Shown piece by piece: positions 46,391-54,610 of a DNA stretch of 64,000 nt (its first letter is position 1; each line of letters starts with the position of its first letter). The stretch spans positions 124,001 to 188,000 of the forward strand of contig NZ_VYGV01000028.1 of NCBI RefSeq assembly GCF_013387465.1, read 5' to 3'. Origin of the DNA: Hydrogenophaga aromaticivorans. Its GTDB lineage: Bacteria > Pseudomonadota > Gammaproteobacteria > Burkholderiales > Burkholderiaceae_C. Under the pieces are notes generated by a model, which was given only the letters and a program-made list of their open reading frames with translations, did not search any database and was not told where the DNA came from. The translations under genes and the position numbers were made by a program.

Positions 46391-47593
46391 ATGACCCACG
46401 CCTTCATCTGCGACGCTGTGCGCACACCCTTTGGCCGCTACGGCGGAGCCCTCTCCAGCGTGCGCGCCGACGATCTCGGCGCCGTTCCTCTGCGGGCCTT
46501 GCTGGAACGCCACCCGCAACTGGATTGGGAGGCGGTGGCCGACGTGATCTACGGCTGTGCCAACCAGGCCGGCGAAGACAACCGCAACGTGGCACGCATG
46601 AGCGCGTTGCTGGCGGGCTTGCCCGTGTCGCTGCCCGGCTCCACCGTGAACCGCCTGTGCGGCTCGGGCCTGGACGCGCTGGGCACGGCGGCGCGCGCCA
46701 TCAAGAGCGGCGAGGCACAACTGATGATCGCCGGTGGCGTGGAGAGCATGAGCCGCGCACCGTTCGTGATGCCCAAGGCCGCCAGCGCGTTTTCGCGGGC
46801 CAACAGCGTGGAAGACACCACCATCGGCTGGCGCTTTGTCAACAGGTTGATGAAGGCCCAGTACGGCGTGGACAGCATGCCCGAGACAGCGGAGAACGTG
46901 GCGACCGAGTTCAACATCTCGCGCGCCGACCAGGACCGCATGGCCCTGGCCTCGCAGACCAAGGCCCTGGCCGCGCAACAGGCGGGCGTGTTCGACGCCG
47001 AGATCGTGCCGGTGCAGGTGCCGCAGAAGAAAGGTGAGGTCCTGGTGGTGAACCGCGACGAACACCCGCGCGCCACCACACTGGATGCCCTGGCCAAGCT
47101 CAAGGGCGTGGTGCGGCAGGACGGCAGCGTGACCGCCGGCAACGCCTCGGGCGTGAACGACGGCGCCGCCGCGCTGCTGCTCGCCAGCGAAGCCGCCGTG
47201 GCCCGCCACGGCCTCACGCCGCGGGCCCGCGTGGTCGGCATGGCCACCGCCGGTGTGCCGCCGCGCATCATGGGCATGGGCCCCGCACCGGCCACGCGCA
47301 AGGTGCTGGCGCTCACCGGCCTGACGCTGGCGCAGATGGACGTGATCGAGCTCAACGAGGCCTTTGCCGCCCAAGGCCTGGCCGTGTTGCGCGACCTGGG
47401 CCTGACCGACGACGACGCCCGCGTGAACCCCAACGGCGGTGCCATTGCCCTGGGCCACCCGCTGGGTGCGAGTGGCGCCCGCCTGGCCACCACCGCCGTC
47501 AACCAGCTGCACCGCAGCGGCGGCCGCTACGCGCTGTGCACCATGTGCATCGGGGTGGGGCAGGGCATTGCGGTGGTGCTGGAAAGGGTCTGA
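46391..47593 (+). CDS. Thiolase, 3-oxoadipyl-CoA thiolase-like
   Basis: A 400-residue acyl-CoA thiolase. The acyl-accepting Cys90 lies in VNRLCGSGLDAL, the histidine in GGAIALGHPLGASGAR and the second cysteine in CTMCIGVGQG. The 400-residue length and the NRNVARMSALLAGLP segment resemble PcaF/PaaJ thiolases, which cleave 3-oxoadipyl-CoA to succinyl-CoA and acetyl-CoA, but acetyl-CoA acyltransferases are very similar. It ends the beta-oxidation set of the cluster. Confidence 0.9.
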   Translation: MTHAFICDAVRTPFGRYGGALSSVRADDLGAVPLRALLERHPQLDWEAVADVIYGCANQAGEDNRNVARMSALLAGLPVSLPGSTVNRLCGSGLDALGTAARAIKSGEAQLMIAGGVESMSRAPFVMPKAASAFSRANSVEDTTIGWRFVNRLMKAQYGVDSMPETAENVATEFNISRADQDRMALASQTKALAAQQAGVFDAEIVPVQVPQKKGEVLVVNRDEHPRATTLDALAKLKGVVRQDGSVTAGNASGVNDGAAALLLASEAAVARHGLTPRARVVGMATAGVPPRIMGMGPAPATRKVLALTGLTLAQMDVIELNEAFAAQGLAVLRDLGLTDDDARVNPNGGAIALGHPLGASGARLATTAVNQLHRSGGRYALCTMCIGVGQGIAVVLERV

Positions 47594-47606
47594 GGGATTC
47601 TTCCTC

Positions 47607-47621
47607 TTCCATTGGGTGGAA
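47607..47621. promoter_or_regulatory. Second TTCCA-N5-TGGAA site, likely IclR operator
   Basis: TTCCATTGGGTGGAA lies 73 bases upstream of the second Bug-receptor gene. The arms and the spacing match the site at 38935-38951, so the same IclR regulator probably controls both. Confidence 0.6.
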
Positions 47622-47693
47622 TTGATGGGGTGCGCCGATCTGGCCCGACCTCTAGAGTGACCACTGTTCCTTCTACAAACACCGGAGACATTC

Positions 47694-48680
47694 ATGAACC
47701 CATTTCCCAAGCTCGGCTTCAAGGCCTTTGCCAAGGCCGCGACGGTACTCACCACCGCCCTGGTCGTGGGCCTGTCCAGTGCCCACGCCTTCCCCGACAA
47801 ACCCATCAAGCTGGTGGTGCCGTTCGCTCCCGCCGGTGGCACCGACCTGATCGCCCGCACGCTGGCGGTGGAGATGGCCAAGGAGCTGGGGCAGCCCGTG
47901 GTGGTGGACAACAAGCCGGGCGCCAGCACCATCATCGGCACCGACCTGGTGGCCAAGAGTGCGCCCGATGGCTACACGCTGGTGGTTTCGTCGATCGCGC
48001 ACGCGGTCAACCCCAGCCTGATGGCGAAGATGCCCTACTCGACCGAGAAGGACTTTGCGCCCGTGTCCATGATCGTGCGTTCGCCCAACGTGCTGGTGGT
48101 GCGCGCCGACAGCCCCTTCAAGTCGCTCAAGGACGTCATCGCCGCCGCGAAGGCCGATCCGGACAAGCTGACCTATGCGTCGCCCGGCAACGGCACCTCG
48201 TCCCATCTGGCCGGTGCGCTGTTCGCCGACATGGCCAAGGTCCAGATCAAGCACGTGGCCTACAAGGGTTCGGGCCCCGCGCTCACCGACCTGCTCGGCG
48301 GTCAGACCGACATGATCTTTGCCACCTCCGGCTCGGTCGGCGGCTTCATCGACAGCGGCAAGCTGCGCGCACTGGCCGTCACCTCGGCCGAGCGCTCCAC
48401 TGCATATCCCAGTGTGCCGACCGTGTCCGAGGCCGGTGTGCCCGGTTACGCCACCGAAGGCTGGTACGGCTTCTACGCGCCGGCCGGCACGCCCGCGGCC
48501 GTGATCGACAAGCTGAACGCCGCCACGCGCAAGGCCGCCAGCAGCGAGATCTTCAAGTCCAAGGTGGTGAGCGAGGGCATGGTCGTGCAGACCGGCACGC
48601 CGGCCGAGTTCGACGCCTTCGTGCGCGCGGAAATCGTTCGCTGGTCCAAGATCGTCAAGGCCGATGTGCTCGCCAAGTGA
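47694..48680 (+). CDS. Bug-family tripartite tricarboxylate transporter substrate-binding protein (second copy)
   Basis: A 328-residue periplasmic binding protein with a signal peptide ending SSAHA. It is closely related to the first Bug protein of the cluster: FPDKPIKLVVPFAPAGGTD, NKPGASTIIGTDLVAKSAPDG and TYASPGNGTSSHLAGALF match segment for segment. This suggests a local duplication with a similar ligand. A probable regulatory inverted repeat precedes it. Confidence 0.93.
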   Translation: MNPFPKLGFKAFAKAATVLTTALVVGLSSAHAFPDKPIKLVVPFAPAGGTDLIARTLAVEMAKELGQPVVVDNKPGASTIIGTDLVAKSAPDGYTLVVSSIAHAVNPSLMAKMPYSTEKDFAPVSMIVRSPNVLVVRADSPFKSLKDVIAAAKADPDKLTYASPGNGTSSHLAGALFADMAKVQIKHVAYKGSGPALTDLLGGQTDMIFATSGSVGGFIDSGKLRALAVTSAERSTAYPSVPTVSEAGVPGYATEGWYGFYAPAGTPAAVIDKLNAATRKAASSEIFKSKVVSEGMVVQTGTPAEFDAFVRAEIVRWSKIVKADVLAK

Positions 48681-48690
48681 GGCGGCTGCC

Positions 48691-49884
48691 ATGAAGCCCG
48701 TTCTCCAGGGTGTCCGGGTGCTGGACCTGACCCATGTGCTGGCCGGTCCATTCGCGGGCTACCAGCTGGCGGTGATGGGGGCCGAGGTCATCAAGATCGA
48801 GTCGCCCGAAGAGCCCGACCAGGCCCGCTACCAGGGCTCGGACGCCGCGCTCAACGACCTCGGCATGGGCACGGCCTTTTTGTCGCAGGCGTCGAACAAA
48901 AAGTCCCTGGCGCTCAACCTCAAGACCGAGGCCGGGCGCCAGGTGCTGCGCAAACTCGTGATGACCGCCGATGTGCTGATCGAGAACTACCGTCCGGGTG
49001 CCTTCGATGCGCTGGGCCTGGGCTATGCGGACCTGTCGGCGATCAACCCTCGGCTGGTCTACTGCTCCATCTCGGCCTTTGGCAGCTCCGGCCCCAAACG
49101 CGAGCTGACCGCCTACGACGGTGTGGTGCAGGCCTACTCCGGCATGATGGCCATGACCGGCGAGCCGGGCACGGCGCCCATGAAATGCGGCGCCCCCGTG
49201 GTGGACTACGCCACCGGCACCACCGCCGCTATGGCCATCCTCGCGGCACTGCTGCAGCGCGGCCAGGACGACGGCCTGGGCCAGTTCGTCGAGGTGGCGA
49301 TGTCGGACGTGGCGATGATCCTCGCCAGCTCGCACCTGACCGGCTACCTCTGGAACGGGGCGCACCCGGAGCAGAAGGGCAACCGCTACCCGTTTGCCAC
49401 CATCGGCTGTTACCCGGCCAGCGACGCACCGCTGATGGTCTCGGCCTCCAACCTGCGGCAGCAGCGGCGGCTGTGGGAAGCGCTGGGCCGCGCCGATCTG
49501 GTCAAGCACAACAACCGGGACCGGATCAAAGGCTATGCCGAAGAGGCCGAGGCCCTGACCCAGATTTTGCCCACCGAATCGGTCGGCCACTGGGAGGCGC
49601 TGCTGCATGGACACCGTGTGCCGGTGTCGCGTGTGCAGCGCATGGAGGCGATGCTGGCGGACGAAATTGTGCAGGGTCGAAAGGTCTTGCACCGGTTCGC
49701 CGACGAGGCCGGCGCGCTGGCCGGGTTGACCGTTCCGGTGTCCGGCTTCCAGCTTTCGCGCAGCCCGGTGGAGGTCACATCGCCTCCGCAACCCGTGGGC
49801 GCGCAAAACCAGGACCTGTTGTCGGCATTGGGCTACCCGCCCGCCGACATCGAAGCGATGCGTGCCCAGGGCGTGATTTCCTGA
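48691..49884 (+). CDS. CaiB/BaiF-family CoA-transferase
   Basis: A family III CoA-transferase of 397 residues. The start VRVLDLTHVLAGPFAGYQL and the KIESPE motif are typical; the catalytic aspartate is Asp172 in VVDYATG. It moves CoA from a donor such as succinyl-CoA to the free acid substrate. It begins ten bases after the Bug gene. Together with the ADP-forming synthetase, this gives the cluster two possible ways of activating the acid. Confidence 0.92.
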   Translation: MKPVLQGVRVLDLTHVLAGPFAGYQLAVMGAEVIKIESPEEPDQARYQGSDAALNDLGMGTAFLSQASNKKSLALNLKTEAGRQVLRKLVMTADVLIENYRPGAFDALGLGYADLSAINPRLVYCSISAFGSSGPKRELTAYDGVVQAYSGMMAMTGEPGTAPMKCGAPVVDYATGTTAAMAILAALLQRGQDDGLGQFVEVAMSDVAMILASSHLTGYLWNGAHPEQKGNRYPFATIGCYPASDAPLMVSASNLRQQRRLWEALGRADLVKHNNRDRIKGYAEEAEALTQILPTESVGHWEALLHGHRVPVSRVQRMEAMLADEIVQGRKVLHRFADEAGALAGLTVPVSGFQLSRSPVEVTSPPQPVGAQNQDLLSALGYPPADIEAMRAQGVIS

Positions 49885-49891
49885 ACCGCCC

Positions 49892-50767
49892 GTGGCCAGC
49901 GAAGTCCAGAACGGTGTCCGGGCGGTCGCTTTGGCGCAGATGGCTGCGCTGGAAGCGGATTGCGAACGCATCGTGCAGCCCATCCTGGGCCAGCACATGG
50001 TCTGGCGCAGGGTGGGGCACGGTCCACCCCTGGTGCTCCTGCATGGGGGCCACGGCTGCTGGCTGCACTGGGCCCGGGTGATCCCCGTACTCTCCTCCAG
50101 CTTCAGCCTGTGGATGCCCGACATGCCCGGGTACGGTGAATCGACCCTGACCCCCACGGGAGGCCTCGACGAACTTGTCGCCCAGTTGCGGCATAGCCTG
50201 GACGCGCTGCTGGGCGCCGACACACCGATACGGCTCGCTGGGTTCTCTTTTGGTGGCCTGGTCAGCGCCCTGCTGGCGGCACAGCGAGGCCATGTCGAGC
50301 GCATGGTCCTGGTGGGACCCGCGGGACATGGTGGGCGTCGCCGGCAGAACACATCGTCCTTGCCCTGGCGCGATCTGGATCCCGATCGTGATCCCGGCCA
50401 GTGGGCACAACGCATGCGCCAAAACCTGCTTGCGCAGATGCTGCACAGCGAGGCCGCTGTGGATGCGCTGGCGATGGAAATCCAGTGGCGTGGCTGCCTG
50501 AACACCCGATTTCGCAGCAAGCCGTTCTCCCGCTCGGCGGCGCTGGTTCCGGCGCTGAGCCGTTACCCGGGTGAGGTCCTGACGATCTGGGCTGAGCACG
50601 ATGTCACCGCGGCACCCCATGAAATGACCGATGGCGCATCGCCAGATGGCGCCGCTCGCAAGCGGCTGATCGTCGGCGGAGCGGGACACTGGCTCATGCA
50701 CGAACGCCCCGCGAAGACAGCCTCGCTGATGAAAAGCGGATTCGATGGTTGGCTATCGACCGGATAG
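49892..50767 (+). CDS. Alpha/beta-hydrolase
   Basis: A 291-residue hydrolase of the esterase/C-C hydrolase type. It has LVLLHGGHGCWLHW at the oxyanion hole, nucleophile Ser119 in AGFSFGGLVS, an acid in IWAEHDVT and histidine in GGAGHWLMHE. It starts with GTG eight bases after the CoA-transferase. It may release the free acid from an ester or cleave a pathway intermediate; this is not readable from the sequence. Confidence 0.85.
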   Translation: MASEVQNGVRAVALAQMAALEADCERIVQPILGQHMVWRRVGHGPPLVLLHGGHGCWLHWARVIPVLSSSFSLWMPDMPGYGESTLTPTGGLDELVAQLRHSLDALLGADTPIRLAGFSFGGLVSALLAAQRGHVERMVLVGPAGHGGRRRQNTSSLPWRDLDPDRDPGQWAQRMRQNLLAQMLHSEAAVDALAMEIQWRGCLNTRFRSKPFSRSAALVPALSRYPGEVLTIWAEHDVTAAPHEMTDGASPDGAARKRLIVGGAGHWLMHERPAKTASLMKSGFDGWLSTG

Positions 50768-50901
50768 TCGAGCCGCCAGCCGGGCGAGCCACCTTTGACG
50801 AACAGCAGCTAGAGACCACCCCATCGCTGAGGTGACGACCGGGGTCACCCGGCTTAATGGCCTTGACCTGGGACGTCTTGGGACTTCCCGGGACTTTGGA
50901 A

Positions 50902-50977
<76 letters not shown>

Positions 50978-51026
50978 ACGTGTGCGGATGTTATCAAAGT
51001 GCCGTGCGCCCCGCTGATCCACGTGT

Positions 51027-51863
51027 TCACGTAGGGGACTGCGCCTTGGGGGTTTCCATCGTGAGTTCGACGCGGCGGTTGACGGCGCGGTCGACCGGGT
51101 TCCACGGGGCGGCCATCGGGCGTGTGTCGGCGTAGCCACTGGCCTGCAGGCGTTGCGGTGCCACGCCTTGTTCGCTCAGGTAACGCGCGACGGCGGCGGC
51201 CCGTGCGCTGGAGAGTTCCCAGTTCGAGGGGAAACGCTCGGAGTTGATCGGGCTGCTGTCGGTGTGGCCCTCGACCACCAGCCGCATGTCGGGCTGGGCC
51301 TTGAACACGGCCACGAGTTCGTCCAGCACCGGGCGCGCGGCCGGGTTCAGCACGGCAGAGGCCGAGGCAAACAGCAGTTCGCTGCTGATGCGAAAACGGA
51401 TCACGTCGTCGATGTTCACCACCTGGATGTTGCTGCCCAGGGTGTCGAGCTTCAGCTGGGCCACCGGGTTCTCGGGTTGGCCGCTGCCGTTGCCGGTCGG
51501 GTTGCTGGAATGGGGCAGGGGGATGGGCAGCGGCACCGGCGGCACGATGGTGTTCCCGGCAGCGGCTTGGGCGGGTTCTGCCGTCGGGCTGTTGGCCACC
51601 TGCTTGTCCGGGGCTTTGGTGCCGCCGGGCGGGCCGGCAAAGGAGAGCATCACCACCATCATGACCAGCATGAGCGTGATGACGTCGAGGTAGGTCAGCA
51701 ACCAACCTTCTTCTTCGGTTTCGACCTTCGTGTCAAGGTGCCAGCGGCTGTAGCCGCGACCGGATGCCCTGGGCTTGCGGGTGAGGGCCGGAGGGCTCTC
51801 GGGCAAGGCCATGCGGGGCAGCTCGCCGAGGGTCATGAACTGGGACGATTCACCGCTTGACAT
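51027..51863 (-). CDS. MotB-like stator protein with OmpA domain
   Basis: A 278-residue protein with one transmembrane helix that carries the proton/ion-binding aspartate Asp60 in TYLDVITLMLVMMVVML. A Pro/Asn-rich linker (about 80-130) precedes an OmpA/MotB peptidoglycan-binding domain with VVEGHTDSSPINSERF and ADTRP. The start overlaps the MotA-like gene by 14 bases. It may be a second flagellar stator or another ion-driven motor; no flagellar genes are present in the window. Confidence 0.85.
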   Translation of the reverse strand: MSSGESSQFMTLGELPRMALPESPPALTRKPRASGRGYSRWHLDTKVETEEEGWLLTYLDVITLMLVMMVVMLSFAGPPGGTKAPDKQVANSPTAEPAQAAAGNTIVPPVPLPIPLPHSSNPTGNGSGQPENPVAQLKLDTLGSNIQVVNIDDVIRFRISSELLFASASAVLNPAARPVLDELVAVFKAQPDMRLVVEGHTDSSPINSERFPSNWELSSARAAAVARYLSEQGVAPQRLQASGYADTRPMAAPWNPVDRAVNRRVELTMETPKAQSPT

Positions 51864-52674
51864 GGGGTGTCCTTGCTCCTGTGGCGGGCCCTTTGGGACC
51901 GCCGCCGTCGTAGATTTCGTCGTCGTACTGCGCGACGAAGGCCTTGAGGGTCTCCCGCATCATGGACGGACTGCGGCCGGCGCACATCATGGAAATCCCT
52001 TCCAGCACCATGTTCATGAGCACCAGGCGCTGTTCGGTGCGGCGCTCCAGCTTGACGGCGATGGGTTTGAACAGCAGGTTGGCGAGCAGCACGCCATAGA
52101 AGGTGGTGATGAGGGCGATCCCGAGCTGGCTGCCGATGACGCCCATGTCGCCGTCGCCCAGCAGGTCCATCAGGTTCACCAGGCCGAGCAGGGTGCCGAG
52201 CATGCCGAAGGCGGGCGCGTAGCCGGCCATGACGCGGAAGAGCTGGGCCTCGGCGGTTTCGCGCGAGCGCAGGCGCGCAATGCGCCACTGCAGCATGTCC
52301 ACGATCTCGTCTTCCGGCGTGCGGTCGATGATGAGTTGCACGCCGGTGCGCAGGAAGGGGTTGTTGACCTTCAGCAGCGCCCGCTCGACGGCGGCCAGGT
52401 CTCCCTGGATCCAGAGGCGCGAGATGGCCACGAGTTCTTCGATGTCGCCACGGGTATCGAGCCGTTCCTGGCGCATCACCTGGCCGACCAGGTGGAACAC
52501 CCGCAGCACCTCGCGCAGCGGATAGCTCAGGAAGGTGGCGGCCAGCGTGCCGCCCAGCACGATGGCGATGCTCGGACCGTCGATGAACACCCAGGGGTTG
52601 TCAGCGGCAAACAGCACGATGACGGCCATGAGCAGCACGCTGGCGATCATGCCGATGAGGGTGGACGGGTTCAA
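51850..52674 (-). CDS. MotA-like stator channel protein
   Basis: A 274-residue protein with four transmembrane helices: two near the N-terminus (LIGMIASVLLMAVIVLF and IAIVLGGTLAATFL) and two in the MotA region (APAFGMLGTLLGLVNLM and LGIALITTFYGVLLANLL). The cytoplasmic loop with charged residues drives rotation in the family. The TTG start (MNPSTLIG) is probable; an ATG at 52650 is the alternative. It forms a channel with the overlapping MotB-like protein, of the PomA/sodium- or proton-type. Confidence 0.87.
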   Translation of the reverse strand: MNPSTLIGMIASVLLMAVIVLFAADNPWVFIDGPSIAIVLGGTLAATFLSYPLREVLRVFHLVGQVMRQERLDTRGDIEELVAISRLWIQGDLAAVERALLKVNNPFLRTGVQLIIDRTPEDEIVDMLQWRIARLRSRETAEAQLFRVMAGYAPAFGMLGTLLGLVNLMDLLGDGDMGVIGSQLGIALITTFYGVLLANLLFKPIAVKLERRTEQRLVLMNMVLEGISMMCAGRSPSMMRETLKAFVAQYDDEIYDGGGPKGPATGARTPHVKR

Positions 52675-52782
52675 GCTGGGACTCGCTGGGTGGTTGTCTC
52701 CCGATTGTTCCCGTGGCCGTCCTGGCCAATCGCCACATAAGCGGGGGCAAAACCCCGCTGTTTGTTTCAGACGCTCAGCCGC

Positions 52783-53691
52783 TCAGGTCATGCCGTTGCG
52801 CTGCGCGAGTTCAACGAACAGGGCGGAATGGTCCTGGTCCGCCAGGCCGTGGTCGGCGGCCTGGGCGAAGAGCTGTTCGAAGAGGCCGGTGATCGGCGCC
52901 TCAAAGCCCAGCTCGCTGGCGGTGGACAGGGCGTTGCGCATGTCCTTGAGCTGCACGGTGATGGCCGCGCGCTTGGCGAAGTCGCGCTCGACCATGCGCT
53001 GACCATGCACCTGCAGGATGCGGCTGTCGGCAAAACCGCCGCTGATCGCCTGGCGCACCTTGGCCATGTCGGCGCCGCCCTTCTCGCACAGCAGCAGCGC
53101 CTCGGCCACCGCGCCGATGGTGATGCCGACGATCATCTGGTTGGCCAGCTTGGCGAGCTGGCCCGCGCCGTGGGGGCCCACATGGGTGGCGCGTCCCAGC
53201 GCGCCGAACACCGGGGCCGCGCGCTCGAAATCGGCCACCTCGCCGCCCGCCATGATCGCCAGGGAGCCGGCCTCGGCGCCCACCGTGCCGCCCGACACCG
53301 GCGCGTCGAGGTGCATTGCACCCAGCGCCGCCAGCCGCGCGGCGTGATCACGGGCCTGGCGCGGCAGGATGGAAGACATGTCCACCACCAGCGTGCCCAG
53401 GCGCAGGGCGGTGGCCACACCCTGGCGGAACAGCACGTCTTCCACCACATCGCCATTTTCCAGCAGGGTGATCACGAAGTCGGCCTGCGCCACGGCCTGG
53501 GCCGGTGTGTCGGCCACACGGGCGCCGAAGGGCTGCAGGCGTTCGGCCTTCGCCCGCGAGCGGTTCCAGGCGGTCACCTGGTGACCCGCCTCGCACAGCC
53601 GGCGCGCCATGGGGAAGCCCATCAGGCCGATGCCCAGCACGGCAATGGACAGCGGGATGACGGGGTCGGTGTGGGGTGTGGAGCCGGGCAT
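52783..53691 (-). CDS. NAD(P)-dependent oxidoreductase, 3-hydroxyisobutyrate dehydrogenase family
   Basis: A 302-residue beta-hydroxyacid dehydrogenase. The nucleotide fold is IAVLGIGLMGFPMARRL, the substrate loop is DAPVSGGTVGAEAGSLAIM and the catalytic lysine lies in GAGQLAKLANQMIVG. Tartronate semialdehyde reductase or a related enzyme is possible. The ATG at 53691 gives the normal length; a frame further upstream has no support. It follows the GntR gene across a strong terminator. Confidence 0.9.
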   Translation of the reverse strand: MPGSTPHTDPVIPLSIAVLGIGLMGFPMARRLCEAGHQVTAWNRSRAKAERLQPFGARVADTPAQAVAQADFVITLLENGDVVEDVLFRQGVATALRLGTLVVDMSSILPRQARDHAARLAALGAMHLDAPVSGGTVGAEAGSLAIMAGGEVADFERAAPVFGALGRATHVGPHGAGQLAKLANQMIVGITIGAVAEALLLCEKGGADMAKVRQAISGGFADSRILQVHGQRMVERDFAKRAAITVQLKDMRNALSTASELGFEAPITGLFEQLFAQAADHGLADQDHSALFVELAQRNGMT

Positions 53692-53753
53692 GTTTCGGGT
53701 GTCTTCGACGAGGGCAAAGGGAAAAATTGTAGGGGTTGGCGGTCTGCCGACAG

Positions 53754-53792
53754 ACAAAAAAAGCGGTTTTCAGGACGGGCCTGAAAACCGCT
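53754..53792 (-). terminator. Intrinsic terminator after the GntR gene
   Basis: AGCGGTTTTCAGG (53762-53774) pairs perfectly with CCTGAAAACCGCT (53780-53792) around a 5-base loop. Read on the minus strand, the stem is followed by a run of T residues. Confidence 0.88.
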
Positions 53793-53823
53793 GCAAATGG
53801 TTCAAAAGAACCATGGAGTTGTT

Positions 53824-54528
53824 CTAACTGGCCGTCGCCAGGTCCCGGGGAGTGCGGTTCATGTGGTGGCCCAGGTTGCGGCTGGCCAGACCGCAGTGCT
53901 GGCGCATCAGGGTTTCGGCCAGCACGGCATCGCCGGCCGCGACGGCGTGGGCGATGGCTTCGTGTTCGTCCCACACCGGCTCACGCAGGCTGGAGGTCTG
54001 CAGCGTGACGCCCATGGCGCGACGGATGTGATGCCAGTGCAGCAGTGCGCTCTGTTCGATCAGGGGGTTGTCGGCCGCCTGGTAGAGCGCCCGGTGGAAG
54101 GCCAGGTCGGCGTCGATCATGGCCTGGATGTCGGCGCGCCGCACGGCTTCGCGCCCGCGCTCCAGCACGGCCGGGTCGATGCGGGTGCGCCGTTCCGCGG
54201 CCCGTCGTGCGGCCAGCACATCCAGCGCGCCGCGCACTTCGTAGACCTGGGCGATCCAGTCCGCGTCCAGGGGCGCCACCAGCAGACCACGGCTGCGTCC
54301 GCCCGGGCCGCTGGCCATGGGCGCATCGTGCACAAAGCCCTCTTTCTTCAGCAGGCGCAAGGCCTGCACGACCGGCTGGCGCGACACCGCGAGCTGTTCG
54401 GCCAGCTCTTCCTGGGTGATGCGCTGACCGGGCGCCAGCGAACCGTCGCTGATGGCGCCGAGCAGGGCGCGGTAGACCTGGTCGGTCAGGTCGGGGGTGG
54501 TTTCGATCTGGATGAGTTGGGCGGTCAT
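53824..54528 (-). CDS. GntR-family transcriptional regulator (FCD subfamily)
   Basis: A 234-residue regulator with an N-terminal winged helix (ITQEELAEQLAVSRQPVVQA) and an FCD ligand-binding domain with metal-site residues in DLAFHRALYQAADNP, EHEAIAHAVAAGD and LMRQH. It is divergent from the hydrolase gene, and a perfect 16-bp palindrome sits in the gap, so it probably represses itself and the hydrolase. The ligand is unknown. Confidence 0.92.
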   Translation of the reverse strand: MTAQLIQIETTPDLTDQVYRALLGAISDGSLAPGQRITQEELAEQLAVSRQPVVQALRLLKKEGFVHDAPMASGPGGRSRGLLVAPLDADWIAQVYEVRGALDVLAARRAAERRTRIDPAVLERGREAVRRADIQAMIDADLAFHRALYQAADNPLIEQSALLHWHHIRRAMGVTLQTSSLREPVWDEHEAIAHAVAAGDAVLAETLMRQHCGLASRNLGHHMNRTPRDLATAS

Positions 54529-54540
54529 GGCGATATTTGA

Positions 54541-54556
54541 ATTCTGAATTCAGAAT
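54541..54556. promoter_or_regulatory. Perfect 16-bp palindrome, likely GntR operator
   Basis: ATTCTGAATTCAGAAT lies 13 bases upstream of the gntR start and 55 upstream of the divergent hydrolase. The AT-rich site in GC-rich DNA and its symmetry suggest an autoregulatory operator; binding is inferred. Confidence 0.7.
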
Positions 54557-54610
54557 ACACGATTCGCCCGCAGCTGTCACCGTCGCGCCTGCGTGACACA
54601 ATGCGCGACC

